This document shows positions 17,585-26,315 of a stretch of 64,000 nucleotides of DNA, piece after piece. The position numbers were made by a program, and so were the translations under genes. Source of the stretch: Crocinitomicaceae bacterium (lineage in GTDB: Bacteria; Bacteroidota; Bacteroidia; Flavobacteriales_G; Salibacteraceae); the NCBI GenBank assembly GCA_002713215.1, contig PAVO01000026.1:54551-118550 (forward strand). The letters are read 5' to 3'. The notes below the pieces were generated by a model. It had not been told where the DNA came from, did not search any database, and was given only the letters and a program-made list of their open reading frames with translations. The stretch's first letter is position 1. Every line of letters begins with the position of its first letter.

Positions 17585-18871
17585 ATGAGTTCACTTACCC
17601 CGCTGGCCGAAAGATTGAGACCCAAAACACTGGACGATTATATCAGCCAGGGACATCTTGTGGGAAAGGGTGCCGTATTGCGCAATGCAATTGACTCAGG
17701 GCTTTTACCATCTATCATATTGTGGGGACCACCGGGAGTGGGGAAAACGACACTTGCTCAGATTATTAGCAACACTTTAAAGCGGCCATTTCATATACTT
17801 TCAGCGATAAATTCCGGAGTAAAGGACGTAAGAGAGGTTATTCAAAAAGCAGAGAAATCACAGTTTTTCGGTACCAATAATCCCATTCTTTTTATTGATG
17901 AGATTCACCGATTTTCAAAGTCTCAACAGGACTCTCTATTAGGTGCCGTTGAAAAGGGAACCGTTACACTTATTGGAGCTACCACCGAAAACCCTTCGTT
18001 TGAAGTTATAAGTGCACTTCTTTCTCGTTGCCAGGTTTATGTGCTTAATTCATTTAGTAAGGAAGAGTTGGAGCAGCTCCTTTCAGGAGCAATAAAAAAG
18101 GACGAAGAACTCAAAAAGCTTAAAATAAAAATCAAGGAAAATGAATCCCTGATTCGGCTTAGCGGAGGTGACGCCAGGAAACTCTTAAACACCCTGGAAA
18201 TTGTAGTTGGAAGCTTAAAAAACAAGGGAGCAAAAATTGAAATCACCAACCAAAAGGTTGAAGACATTATTCAGCAGAACCTAGCTCGTTATGATAAAAC
18301 GGGTGAACAGCATTACGATATTATTTCTGCTTTTATAAAATCAATGCGCGGATCCGATCCCAATGCAGCTGTATACTACCTCGCCAGGATGGTAGAGGGA
18401 GGTGAAGATCCTAAATTCATAGCACGAAGAATGCTTATTTTTTCTTCAGAAGATATCGGTCTCGCTAATCCAACAGCGCTGGTTATGGCAAACGCATGCT
18501 TTGAAGCGGTTACTAAAATTGGATACCCAGAATGCGATATAATTCTTTCACAAACGGTTATCTACCTGGCCACATCTCCAAAAAGTAATTCCAGTTATCA
18601 GGCCATAAGAAATACCAGGCAATTGGTTAGAGAAACCGGAGACCTGTCTGTTCCCTTGCACTTGCGAAATGCTCCTACCAAGTTGATGAAGGAACTGGAC
18701 TATGGGAAGAATTATCAATATGCACATAGTTTCCAGGGCAATTTTGTTGACCAGGAATTCTTACCCGAAGACATTAGCGGAAAAACCCTGTACGAACCCG
18801 GTTCAAATCCAAAAGAAAAAGCAATCCAGGATAAAATGAGATTGCTTTGGAAAAAGAAATACGGGTATTAA
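17585..18871 (+). CDS. rarA: Replication-associated recombination protein A (RarA/MgsA AAA ATPase)
   Basis: 428 residues, usual length. RarA is a clamp-loader-like AAA+ ATPase that acts at stalled replication forks. It begins PLAERLRPKTLDDYISQGHL, with Walker A GPPGVGKTT near 49, Walker B LFIDEIHRF near 100, sensor 1 GATTENPSFEV and an arginine finger region LLSRCQV. The C-terminal half has the MgsA tetramerisation domain (SAFIKSMRGSDPNAAVYYLA, EDIGLANPTAL). It is convergent with rocD and separated from it by only 4 bp. Confidence 0.95.
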   Translation: MSSLTPLAERLRPKTLDDYISQGHLVGKGAVLRNAIDSGLLPSIILWGPPGVGKTTLAQIISNTLKRPFHILSAINSGVKDVREVIQKAEKSQFFGTNNPILFIDEIHRFSKSQQDSLLGAVEKGTVTLIGATTENPSFEVISALLSRCQVYVLNSFSKEELEQLLSGAIKKDEELKKLKIKIKENESLIRLSGGDARKLLNTLEIVVGSLKNKGAKIEITNQKVEDIIQQNLARYDKTGEQHYDIISAFIKSMRGSDPNAAVYYLARMVEGGEDPKFIARRMLIFSSEDIGLANPTALVMANACFEAVTKIGYPECDIILSQTVIYLATSPKSNSSYQAIRNTRQLVRETGDLSVPLHLRNAPTKLMKELDYGKNYQYAHSFQGNFVDQEFLPEDISGKTLYEPGSNPKEKAIQDKMRLLWKKKYGY

Positions 18872-18875
18872 TCAG

Positions 18876-20120
18876 TTACTTCCCGAAAGTCGCAATTGTT
18901 GAGGTAATAATTTCAATACACTCATTCAACTCTTGTTCGGTAATTACCAATGGAGGAGCAAAGCGTATAATGTTTCCATGAGTTGGTTTAGCGAGTAAAC
19001 CATTGTCTCTAAGCTTCATACAAATGTTCCAGGCAGTAGAGCTATCCTCAGAATCATTAATCAAAATAGCGTTTAACAATCCCTTTCCTCTTATGCTTAG
19101 TACCAAATCATTCTGTTCTATAAACGAGCCAAGCTTATCCCTGAATATTTTTCCCAGACGTTCAGCATTTTCGGCCAAATTTTCGTCCTGTACTACATCA
19201 AGAGCTGCAATAGCTACCTTGCAGGCTAATGGGTTTCCTCCAAAGGTTGACCCATGTTCGCCAGGTTTAATACACATCATTATTTCATCGTCAGCCAATA
19301 CGGCGGACACGGGCAATACACCACCGCTTAATGCTTTCCCAAGAATTACAACATCAGGACGAATATTCTCGTGATCGCAAGCCAACATTTTTCCTGTTCT
19401 GGCTATTCCGGTTTGAACTTCATCAGCCACAAATAACACGTTGTTCTCTTCACATACTTTTTTACAGGCGGCTAAATACCCATCAGCTGGCACATAAACT
19501 CCCGCCTCACCCTGAATAGGCTCTACAAGAAACGCACATACGTTAGGATCTTGTAACGCAATTCGTAACGCTTCTACATCGTTGTATGGTATACGTTCAA
19601 ACCCCGGTGTAAATGGACCAAAACCACTATAAGAGTCCGGATCGGCGCTGAAAGAAACTATAGAAATGGTTCTACCGTGGAAGTTTCCATCACAAACAAT
19701 AATTTTCGCTTTATTCTCAGGTATTCCCTTTACATCATACCCCCAACGTCTGGCCAATTTTAGCGCAGTTTCGACGGCCTCTGCACCTGTATTCATAGGC
19801 AGCATTTTGTCGTACCCAAATAGATGATGCATGTACTCCTCAAATATTCCCAATGAACTGTTGTGAAATGCACGGGAAGTAAGGGTCATATTTCTGGCTT
19901 GCTCTGCTAGAGCAAAATTAATATCAGGGTGAGCGTGTCCTTGATTCACCGCACTATATGCACTTAGGAAATCGTAATACTTCTTTCCCTCAACGTCCCA
20001 AACATGAACACCTTGTCCTCTATGTAGAACAACAGGGAGAGGATGGTAATTATGTGCTCCATATTTGTTTTCTAATTCTATGGCTTTTTCCGAGCTTAAT
20101 TTATCCATTACTTGTTGCAT
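18876..20120 (-). CDS. rocD: Ornithine--oxo-acid aminotransferase
   Basis: About 414 residues of a class III PLP aminotransferase. It converts ornithine and an oxo acid to glutamate semialdehyde and an amino acid, linking arginine breakdown to proline and glutamate. Hallmarks: [74 protein letters not shown] and the PLP lysine in LGKALSGG. The open frame extends to a TTG at 20156, but that codon lies inside a TATATTTG promoter box. The first ATG after the box, at 20120, is chosen; ATG 20108 is also possible. Confidence 0.95.
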   Translation of the reverse strand: MQQVMDKLSSEKAIELENKYGAHNYHPLPVVLHRGQGVHVWDVEGKKYYDFLSAYSAVNQGHAHPDINFALAEQARNMTLTSRAFHNSSLGIFEEYMHHLFGYDKMLPMNTGAEAVETALKLARRWGYDVKGIPENKAKIIVCDGNFHGRTISIVSFSADPDSYSGFGPFTPGFERIPYNDVEALRIALQDPNVCAFLVEPIQGEAGVYVPADGYLAACKKVCEENNVLFVADEVQTGIARTGKMLACDHENIRPDVVILGKALSGGVLPVSAVLADDEIMMCIKPGEHGSTFGGNPLACKVAIAALDVVQDENLAENAERLGKIFRDKLGSFIEQNDLVLSIRGKGLLNAILINDSEDSSTAWNICMKLRDNGLLAKPTHGNIIRFAPPLVITEQELNECIEIITSTIATFGK

Positions 20121-20153
20121 TTCTTCCAAAATATTAATCGTGATTTGTGGCTG

Positions 20154-20161
20154 CAAATATA
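20154..20161 (-). promoter_or_regulatory. TATATTTG promoter box of rocD
   Basis: Minus-strand TAnnTTTG match 33 nt upstream of ATG 20120. It lies 2 bp from the oppositely directed rlmD box, so two divergent core promoters are back to back. Confidence 0.55.
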
Positions 20162-20163
20162 TC

Positions 20164-20171
20164 TATTTTTG
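20164..20171 (+). promoter_or_regulatory. TATTTTTG promoter box of rlmD
   Basis: TAnnTTTG match ending 8 nt before ATG 20180. It excludes a GTG start at 20147, which would lie upstream of the promoter. Confidence 0.55.
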
Positions 20172-20179
20172 CCCGCTCT

Positions 20180-21589
20180 ATGGGAAGAAGAAAAGGCAGA
20201 ATGCCCCTTATAGAAGGGCTGGAGATAGTGGATGCAGGGTCGGAAGGAAAAGCGGTTGGGAAATACAACGATAAGATTGTTTTTGTGCCATATGTGGTTC
20301 CCGGCGATGTGGTTAATGCCCAGGTTTTTAGAAAGCGAAAAAATTACCTGGAAGCCCAGGTAATATCGGTTGAGAAATTTTCTGAAAAACGCATTGATCC
20401 CATTTGTGAACACTTTGGTACCTGCGGTGGTTGTAAATGGCAAAATTTGAAATACGAAGAACAGTTATTTTATAAACAAAAACAGGTAACTGATCAGCTT
20501 ACTCGCATTGGTAAAATTGAACTACCCAATACAATGCCAATAGTGGCCTCACCGCAAACTACTTTTTACCGCAACAAACTTGAATATACCTTTTCGGAAA
20601 ACAAGTGGATTACGCAGGAAGAAATGGAAGCTGGAACGGTAATCGAAGAAAAAAGAGGAGTCGGCTTTCACATTCCCGGAAGGTTTGATAAAGTCCTGGA
20701 TATTAAAGAATGTCATTTGCAAAGTGAATTCTCCAATTCCGTTCGGGACTCACTTAAACAATTTGCATTTGAAAACGATCTTTCGTTCTACAACCTAAGA
20801 GAACACCAGGGACTATTTCGAAATTTAATTGTTCGAAACACCAACCTGGGAGAAACCATGGTATTGGTTTCGTTTGGAGAAAACAATAAAGAGCAAATTG
20901 AAAGGGTAATGGACCATTTAAAAGCCACGTATCCTGAGATTACCTCATTGCAATACGTAATCAACGAAAAGAAGAATGACACCATTTATGATTTGGACAT
21001 TCAGTTATACGCGGGAAAGGATTTTATAACCGAAGAAATGGAAGGGCTTAAGTTTAAAATAGGAGCCAAATCTTTCTTTCAAACCAACAGCACGCAAGCC
21101 CTAAAACTCTATGAAATAGCACGTGATTTTGCTAATATCTCTGATTCTGATGTTGTATATGACTTATATACCGGAACGGGGACCATTGCCAACTTTGTTG
21201 CTCGTTCAGCAAAAAAGGTCGTTGGTGTAGAATCGGTTCCGGAAGCCATTGAAGACGCAAAAGTAAATTCTAGGGAAAATGGAATCTCGAACACGACCTT
21301 CTATGCCGGTGACATGAAGGACATACTTAACCAGGAGTTCTTTATCGAAAATGGTCAACCGGATGTCATAATTACAGACCCGCCGCGAGCCGGTATGCAT
21401 CCCAAAGTAGTTTCAAACGTTTTGAATTCGGGAGCCAAAACAATTGTGTACGTGAGCTGTAACGCTGCGAGCCAGGCCAGGGATTTACAGCTATTGGATG
21501 AGAAATACAGAGTAACCCGGGTACAACCAGTAGACATGTTCCCACACACCCATCACGTTGAAAACGTAGCACTACTGGAACTAAAATAA
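20180..21589 (+). CDS. rlmD: 23S rRNA (uracil-5-)-methyltransferase RlmD (RumA-like)
   Basis: 469 residues from ATG 20180. The enzyme makes m5U in 23S rRNA using SAM. An N-terminal TRAM domain (GKYNDKIVFVPYVVPGD) is followed by a cluster with CEHFGTCGGCKW, the Cys ligands of the family's iron-sulfur cluster. The methyltransferase domain has DLYTGTGTIANFVA, DPPRAGMHPKV and the catalytic motif YVSCNAASQARDL. RumA and RlmCD cannot be separated by eye, so the exact uridine is uncertain. A small methyltransferase gene follows 8 bp later and is probably co-transcribed. Confidence 0.92.
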   Translation: MGRRKGRMPLIEGLEIVDAGSEGKAVGKYNDKIVFVPYVVPGDVVNAQVFRKRKNYLEAQVISVEKFSEKRIDPICEHFGTCGGCKWQNLKYEEQLFYKQKQVTDQLTRIGKIELPNTMPIVASPQTTFYRNKLEYTFSENKWITQEEMEAGTVIEEKRGVGFHIPGRFDKVLDIKECHLQSEFSNSVRDSLKQFAFENDLSFYNLREHQGLFRNLIVRNTNLGETMVLVSFGENNKEQIERVMDHLKATYPEITSLQYVINEKKNDTIYDLDIQLYAGKDFITEEMEGLKFKIGAKSFFQTNSTQALKLYEIARDFANISDSDVVYDLYTGTGTIANFVARSAKKVVGVESVPEAIEDAKVNSRENGISNTTFYAGDMKDILNQEFFIENGQPDVIITDPPRAGMHPKVVSNVLNSGAKTIVYVSCNAASQARDLQLLDEKYRVTRVQPVDMFPHTHHVENVALLELK

Positions 21590-21597
21590 TTGCGAAA

Positions 21598-22185
21598 ATG
21601 ACTTTAATTCACGATGAAGCTTATTGGAATGAACGTTGGAATACCAACCAAACCGGTTGGGACATAGGTTATACCTCTACTCCACTCCAAGCCTATTTTG
21701 AGCAATTGGTAGATAAAAACTTGAAGATCATTATTCCTGGTGCCGGAAATGCCTACGAAGCTGAATCCTTGCATAAGCTCGGATTCACAAACGTTTGGGT
21801 AATTGACATAGCACCGGAGGCTATTGACCTGTTTAAAAAACGGGTTCCCGATTTTCCGGAAGAACACCTTATCTGCGGGAATTTCTTTGATTTAAACGAT
21901 CAGTTTGACTTAATGATCGAACAAACCTTCTTTTGTGCCCTACATCCAAGCGAACGAGAAAGGTATTGTCAACAAACTCAACGATTGCTAAAGTCAAAAG
22001 GAAAGTTGGTAGGATTACTCTTCAGCGTACCCCTATTCTCTGACCATCCTCCCTACGGTGGCAATGAAGAAGAGTACCGACCTCTGTTTTCCAGGTACTT
22101 CAGCATTAATGTCATGGAGCCTTCAACCAATTCCATTAAGCCGCGAATGGGAAATGAATTGTTTATTAAGTTGGTGAAGGAATAA
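21598..22185 (+). CDS. TPMT-family SAM-dependent methyltransferase
   Basis: 195 residues of the thiopurine/thiol methyltransferase family. The N-terminal YWNERWNTNQTGWDIG motif contacts SAM and substrate. The SAM-binding motif reads IIIPGAGNAYEAESLHKLGF, with the acidic residue in VIDIAPEAI and later EQTFFCALHPSERERY. Family members methylate small thiols or selenols or, in plants, halides; the substrate here cannot be set. It follows rlmD by 8 bp and precedes a phosphoribosyltransferase that has its own promoter box. Confidence 0.85.
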   Translation: MTLIHDEAYWNERWNTNQTGWDIGYTSTPLQAYFEQLVDKNLKIIIPGAGNAYEAESLHKLGFTNVWVIDIAPEAIDLFKKRVPDFPEEHLICGNFFDLNDQFDLMIEQTFFCALHPSERERYCQQTQRLLKSKGKLVGLLFSVPLFSDHPPYGGNEEEYRPLFSRYFSINVMEPSTNSIKPRMGNELFIKLVKE

Positions 22186-22196
22186 ACAAATCGAAT

Positions 22197-22204
22197 TACA
22201 TTTG
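22197..22204 (+). promoter_or_regulatory. TACATTTG promoter box
   Basis: Perfect TAnnTTTG match ending 4 nt before ATG 22209; a TTG at 22171-22173 is a possible -33 element 23 bp upstream. Confidence 0.6.
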
Positions 22205-22208
22205 AGCA

Positions 22209-22712
22209 ATGACTTCTGTAGACCGGAATAAGATTTTAGAACACACAGAAATTCAAGCCAAGGTTGAAAGAATTGCGCATGAAATTCATGAAAACTATTT
22301 TCAAGAGAAAAAAATAATCCTGGTTGGGATTTTGGGTAGAGGTTATGAGTTTGCCACCCGCTTGCATAAAATCCTAAAGGAAATTGCTGACTTTGATATT
22401 GAACTGCTGGAAATAATCCTCAATAAGGATGAGCCGCTGAGCAACGATATTACCATTGATAAAAACACAACATTCAAAAACAAATCAGTTCTTTTGGTAG
22501 ACGATGTTTTAAACTCAGGAAAAACATTGGCTTATGCGGCGAGTTACCTGTTGAATCAAGCTCCTAAGTCACTAAAGACGGTAATTCTTGTGAATCGAAA
22601 ACACATTCGGTACCCGGTTACGGCAGATTTTGTTGGTTTGTCTTTGGCTACCACCATGAACGAACACATTGCAGTGGAATTTGGAAAAAAGGACGCTGTT
22701 TTCCTGGATTAA
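22209..22712 (+). CDS. Phosphoribosyltransferase (PyrR-like)
   Basis: 167 residues with a type I PRTase fold. The PRPP-binding loop is visible as VLLVDDVLNSGKTLAYAASYL near 97, and the early segment KKIILVGILGRGYEFATRL matches the PyrR/Hpt start. VGLSLATTMNEHIAVEFGKK near the end fits PyrR-like proteins of Bacteroidota, which are annotated both as uracil phosphoribosyltransferases and as regulators. No pyr genes lie nearby. It is convergent with aroK with a 4-bp overlap. Confidence 0.85.
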   Translation: MTSVDRNKILEHTEIQAKVERIAHEIHENYFQEKKIILVGILGRGYEFATRLHKILKEIADFDIELLEIILNKDEPLSNDITIDKNTTFKNKSVLLVDDVLNSGKTLAYAASYLLNQAPKSLKTVILVNRKHIRYPVTADFVGLSLATTMNEHIAVEFGKKDAVFLD

Positions 22713-23221
22713 ACCCTCGCTTCCAGTTCCTTTACAAAGGCATCCATTCTCTCTTTATTCATATTCTTCATTTCTACCGAAAGATGTGCTTTTGTGTAGT
22801 AAACTTCCCGTTGCCTAAGTTGTTCGGCAAGTAAGGCTTCAAGTTCTTCCCTACCCTTGGTTCCCAACAAAGGGCGTGAATAAGAGTTGACAAGCCTGGA
22901 AGCTAACATCGCAATTGGTAGAGTCAGATAAACAACAATGCCATTGTCCAGCATATAGTTTAGGTTATCATTAAAACAAGGCGTACCTCCCCCAGTTGCC
23001 ATTACAAAAGAATGAGTTGGATCAGGTAACCTAAGTTGGGCAGATTCCAATTTTCGAAAGTGTTTTTCGCCTTCATTTTCAAAAATTGATGCTATGGATT
23101 TTCCCTCGCGTTTCTCAATTTCCTGATCAAGGTCTATAAAGGAACTTTTTAAGCGATTCGATAATTGCTTACCAAAGGAGGATTTTCCCACTCCAGACAG
23201 GCCCACGAGATAAATTTTCAC
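22709..23221 (-). CDS. aroK: Shikimate kinase
   Basis: 170 residues, usual length. It phosphorylates shikimate at the 3-OH in aromatic amino-acid synthesis. Walker A is GLSGVGKSSFGKQL near 8, the substrate Asp/Arg motif is FIDLDQEIEKREGKSI, and further marks are ATGGGTPCF near 75 and SRPLLG with the lid arginine near 116. The start codon is GTG at 23221 (GTGAAAATTTATC); no ATG is available before the P-loop, so the GTG is secure. It overlaps the convergent phosphoribosyltransferase by 4 bp. Confidence 0.93.
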   Translation of the reverse strand: MKIYLVGLSGVGKSSFGKQLSNRLKSSFIDLDQEIEKREGKSIASIFENEGEKHFRKLESAQLRLPDPTHSFVMATGGGTPCFNDNLNYMLDNGIVVYLTLPIAMLASRLVNSYSRPLLGTKGREELEALLAEQLRQREVYYTKAHLSVEMKNMNKERMDAFVKELEARV

Positions 23222-23313
23222 CGTACAAAAGAAGCCAAAACCAAGAAATTCAGAGCGATAGAAAAAAAATAAAAATCTCGAAAAAATTGTGTCAATTGGT
23301 CTAACTAGAATTT

Positions 23314-23321
23314 TATATTTG
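23314..23321 (+). promoter_or_regulatory. TATATTTG promoter box of tRNA-Lys
   Basis: TAnnTTTG match 17 nt upstream of the tRNA 5' end, with TTG at 23296-23298 or 23287-23289 as a possible upstream element. Confidence 0.55.
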
Positions 23322-23338
23322 CAGCCTCATTTTTGAGA

Positions 23339-23411
23339 GACCTGGTAGCTCAGTTGGTAGAGCATCTCCCTTTTAAGGAGAGGGTCCTGGGTTCGAGCCC
23401 CAGCCAGGTCA
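23339..23411 (+). tRNA. tRNA-Lys (anticodon TTT)
   Basis: 73 nt fold into a full cloverleaf: acceptor stem GACCTGG/CCAGGTC, D arm GCTC-AGTTGGTA-GAGC, anticodon stem TCTCC/GGAGA with loop CTTTTAA (anticodon TTT), and T arm CTGGG-TTCGAGC-CCCAG. The discriminator is A, and the terminal CCA is not encoded (ACCT follows). It is followed at once by a terminator, so it is a single-tRNA transcription unit with its own promoter. Confidence 0.97.
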
Positions 23412-23414
23412 CCT

Positions 23415-23450
23415 AAAAAGCCCTTTCAGACATTCTGAAGGGGCTTTTTT
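23415..23450 (+). terminator. Rho-independent terminator of tRNA-Lys
   Basis: The arms AAAAGCCCTTTCAGA and TCTGAAGGGGCTTTTTT form a stem of about 14 bp with a short CAT-type loop, followed by a T run. It lies 3 nt past the tRNA. Confidence 0.9.
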
Positions 23451-23473
23451 ATTCCCTGTTCAACGTAAAATTC

Positions 23474-24073
23474 TTATTTATATATCCACAGCAAAACAGG
23501 TGATTTGCTTTTCTTAAGCAAATGGTCAACCTGTTTCATTAGTTGATTTGAAATTGCAGGACAACCCCACCCTTCCGGGGCCCCATCCGGATATACCTCT
23601 TCTGCCTTAACCCAATCCCATGAATGCAGAACAATGAGCCGGTCATAAGCATTGCTATTACTCGCTTCTAATCCAAGGAGTTTGTAATTGATATTAATTC
23701 CCCAACTGCTGTATCCCCTTTTACCCACCTTGTATTTTCCCAATGAAGAGCAATGGCTTTCATGCACATTACTAAAGGTAGGGTTGTCTTTTGTCCAGTC
23801 TGATCCCCAATCGGATTCACAACACCCATGGGAACATAATCCGGTACTTGTAATTGAATCCTTTTTAAAGTCGTAAATAAAGATTCTGTTCTTTCCGGAA
23901 TGAATACTCATATCAAGTAATATGCAAAATTGAGAATTCAGCCCTTCCTTTTTACAATAGGTCATAGCCTCTTTTGCCTTGACCTGAATTCTGGTTCTGC
24001 TTGAATCATCAGCAGAAAACGAATTGATAGAAAATAAGAAGAATACTATTGATACCGCAAGTAACCTAGTCAT
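23474..24073 (-). CDS. Murein L,D-transpeptidase catalytic-domain family protein (YkuD_2)
   Basis: 199 residues from ATG 24073, with a signal peptide to about 20 (SINSFSADD). The mature domain shows the YkuD-like pattern: IHSGKNRIFIYDFKKDS, SHCSSLGKYKVGKRGYSSWG, then LIVLHSWDWV and the nucleophile in EGWGCPAIS. Family members act on peptidoglycan stem peptides in the periplasm, either cross-linking or exchanging amino acids. Several extra cysteines (CSHGCCES) suggest disulfides or metal sites. It is monocistronic and convergent with the tRNA. Confidence 0.85.
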   Translation of the reverse strand: MTRLLAVSIVFFLFSINSFSADDSSRTRIQVKAKEAMTYCKKEGLNSQFCILLDMSIHSGKNRIFIYDFKKDSITSTGLCSHGCCESDWGSDWTKDNPTFSNVHESHCSSLGKYKVGKRGYSSWGININYKLLGLEASNSNAYDRLIVLHSWDWVKAEEVYPDGAPEGWGCPAISNQLMKQVDHLLKKSKSPVLLWIYK

Positions 24074-24121
24074 CAATTTCAAATGAGAATGCGGTTCGAT
24101 TATTTTATACCACTATACTAA

Positions 24122-24661
24122 CTAATCAGCTGGCCTTGCTTCGTAACACATACAATTCTGCAGCCTTTTGTTATAGGTTAGCCTGGAATGAATAAAATCC
24201 AAGCGTTTAGTCATACCAATTTTTTCCATCACATGAATCGACTTCCTATTAATGGCTGGCGCTGTAGATATGATTTGAGGTAATTTCAACTCCTTAAACC
24301 CATATTCCAAACAACGCCTGGCCCCTTCTGTGGCAAAACCCAATCCCCAATGTTTTTTACCCAGTCTCCAGCCAATATCAACACAAGGGGTGAACTCAGA
24401 CTCGTAATTCTGACCCAACAACCCTATAAAGCCAATAAACTCGTTGGTATCCAATCGATCGACTGCAAAATAACAGTAGCCTTTATTGTTGTATGAAGTT
24501 TGAAGTCGTTGGATAAATTCCCGTGTTTGTTCGGGAGTAGCAACATCTGGAAAAAATTCCATTACATCAGGGTCGGAGCTAATGGTTACCATCTTTGGAA
24601 TGTCCGTTTCGATCCAATTTCGAAAACCAAGCCTTTGCGATTTAAAAACGTAATTGCTCAA
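24122..24661 (-). CDS. GNAT-family N-acetyltransferase (RimJ-like)
   Basis: 179 residues. The N-terminus FKSQRLGFRNWIETDIPKMV is the usual start of RimJ/RimL-type GNAT proteins, and the acetyl-CoA loop is DIGWRLGKKHWGLGFATEGA near 95. The C-terminal SIHVMEKIGMTKRLDF is also typical. No ATG lies ahead of the conserved start, so TTG 24661 (Leu-Ser-Asn-Tyr) is taken as the initiation codon. It lies 12 bp after ung on the same strand and likely shares its message. The substrate (ribosomal protein, drug or metabolite) is unknown. Confidence 0.85.
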   Translation of the reverse strand: MSNYVFKSQRLGFRNWIETDIPKMVTISSDPDVMEFFPDVATPEQTREFIQRLQTSYNNKGYCYFAVDRLDTNEFIGFIGLLGQNYESEFTPCVDIGWRLGKKHWGLGFATEGARRCLEYGFKELKLPQIISTAPAINRKSIHVMEKIGMTKRLDFIHSRLTYNKRLQNCMCYEARPAD

Positions 24662-24673
24662 ACCAACTTCCTC

Positions 24674-25342
24674 TTATGCCCAATCAATAGGTGTTAAACC
24701 CTGTTTGGTTAAAAAATGATTGCATCGGCTAAAGTGTTTATTGCCAAACCAGTATCCTTTATTGGCACTTAAGGGAGAAGGATGCCCGGACTCCAACACA
24801 AAATGTTTGTTTCGATCTATCTTACTTCCCTTTCTTTTGGCATAACCTCCCCAGAGCATAAACACCACATTTTCACAGCAATTGTTGATGCGTTCAATAA
24901 CAGCATCGGTAAAGGTCTCCCAACCTCTTCTTTGATGACTCCCAGCATTTCCAGCCTCCACGGTAAGTGTAGCATTAAGCAGGAACACCCCCTGAACGGC
25001 CCAGCGGGATAAATCACCTGAAGTTGGATAAGGTAAACCCAAATCGGTTTCAATTTCTTTGAAAATATTGACCAGTGAAGGTGGGTGTGGAATCCCATCA
25101 ACCACGCTAAAACACATGCCGTTTGCCTGTTTATATCCATGATAAGGGTCTTGACCTACTATGACCACTTTTAATTGGTCTAGCGGACAAGAATCAAAAG
25201 CAGAAAAAATTTGATTTCCAGGAGGGTAAATGGTTTTTGAAGCGTATTGATTCTTTACAAAAGAAACCAGTGATTCAAAATAGTCTTTTTCAAATTCATC
25301 TTTTAATGCTTCGTTCCAAACCTCATCAATTTTAACCTTCAT
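24674..25342 (-). CDS. ung: Uracil-DNA glycosylase (family 1)
   Basis: 222 residues from ATG 25342. The enzyme removes uracil from DNA at the start of base-excision repair. Motif A GQDPYHG is at 63-69 with catalytic Asp65; GMCFSVVDGIPHPPSLVNI, LLNATLTVEAGNAGSHQ and the Leu-loop ESGHPSPLS with catalytic His follow. The last segment, YWFGNKHFSRCNHFL, is also typical. The start overlaps the end of the ABC ATPase gene by 11 bp; a longer frame adds nine residues and is less likely. Confidence 0.95.
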   Translation of the reverse strand: MKVKIDEVWNEALKDEFEKDYFESLVSFVKNQYASKTIYPPGNQIFSAFDSCPLDQLKVVIVGQDPYHGYKQANGMCFSVVDGIPHPPSLVNIFKEIETDLGLPYPTSGDLSRWAVQGVFLLNATLTVEAGNAGSHQRRGWETFTDAVIERINNCCENVVFMLWGGYAKRKGSKIDRNKHFVLESGHPSPLSANKGYWFGNKHFSRCNHFLTKQGLTPIDWA

Positions 25343-26315
25343 AGGATACAATTTTATTACCGGGATCAACTCTCAGGCAAAGGTTAAGATTAAATTGTAC
25401 ATGCTGTCCTTCTTTTAGCTCAGTATCATTTAAACTCAGCCCAACAAGTACTTGGTTCTTATAATCGACTTCCAGCTCAAAGTGTCCACCACCAAATCGA
25501 ATTGACTTTAATACTCCGGAATACTTGCCTTTACCGGAAATTGAAACATACTCCGGCCTAATTAACCAAACGGAGTCTTCCAATTCCAACGTGGTAAAAC
25601 TACCAAGTAACCCGGCCACATATAAGTTTACCGGATTATTGTACAGTTCCCGAACACTCCCCTGCTGAGCAATTTTGCCATTTTCCATTGCAATCACCCA
25701 ATTGGCATGTTTTAAGGTTTCATTATAATCATGTGTTACCGTTAAAACAGTAACCTCCTCTTCACGAATACATTTTTCCAAGTACCTAAATATGTTGGTC
25801 TTCAATTGAGGGTCTAGATGAGCAAAGGGTTCATCAAGCAACAGTAATTTAGGTAGTTGTGAAAATGCCTGGGCCAAAGCCAATCGCTGTTGCTGACCAC
25901 CACTGATTTCCAAAATTTGGCGGGAGGCCAATTTCCTTAACTCAAACAACTCCAATAATTCGTTGGTCTTTTCTGTTTTGCTTTTTTTGGTGAGCCCTAC
26001 TTCCAGGCGAGATTCAATAGCCGATCGAACGGTATTGAATTTTTTAAGGTTGTAATCCTGCTCTACCAGTTTCATGGTATCGAACCCCGGAATAAGTTGC
26101 TTACCAAATTCGAGTTGTTTATTTTCCAACCAGATTTTTCCCTTGTCGGGAGTATAAATACCGTAAATGGATTTGAGCAAGGTGCTTTTTCCACTTCCGG
26201 TTTCACCAATAATAAAAATGTGCTGTCCCTTATTGACCTGAAAGTTGATTCCTTTTAAAACCAACCGGGTTCTTTCCCCTACAAACCTTTTGTGCAGTCC
26301 TTTAACCTTTAGCAT
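25332..26315 (-). CDS. ABC transporter ATP-binding protein with C-terminal TOBE-like domain
   Basis: 327 residues. Walker A GETGSGKST is near 37, the Q-loop is VEQDYN, the signature is ISGGQQQRLALAQAF near 138, Walker B is LLLLDEPFAHLD and the H-loop is TVTHDYNETL. The last 90 residues (SVWLIRPEYVSISGKGKYSG, LRVDPGNKIVSYEG) look like a TOBE domain, as in PotA/FbpC-type importers of sugars, polyamines or ferric iron. No permease or binding-protein gene is in the window, so the partner is encoded elsewhere. It overlaps the glycosyltransferase gene start side by 14 bp and ung by 11 bp, implying a shared transcript. Confidence 0.85.
   Translation of the reverse strand: MLKVKGLHKRFVGERTRLVLKGINFQVNKGQHIFIIGETGSGKSTLLKSIYGIYTPDKGKIWLENKQLEFGKQLIPGFDTMKLVEQDYNLKKFNTVRSAIESRLEVGLTKKSKTEKTNELLELFELRKLASRQILEISGGQQQRLALAQAFSQLPKLLLLDEPFAHLDPQLKTNIFRYLEKCIREEEVTVLTVTHDYNETLKHANWVIAMENGKIAQQGSVRELYNNPVNLYVAGLLGSFTTLELEDSVWLIRPEYVSISGKGKYSGVLKSIRFGGGHFELEVDYKNQVLVGLSLNDTELKEGQHVQFNLNLCLRVDPGNKIVSYEG

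Noticed and set aside
20121..20156. TTG start of rocD and GTG start of rlmD (20147)
   Set aside because: Both would lie inside or upstream of the divergent promoter boxes.
23412..23450. Attachment site or element next to tRNA-Lys
   Set aside because: No integrase or repeated tRNA tail is near; the sequence is a simple terminator.
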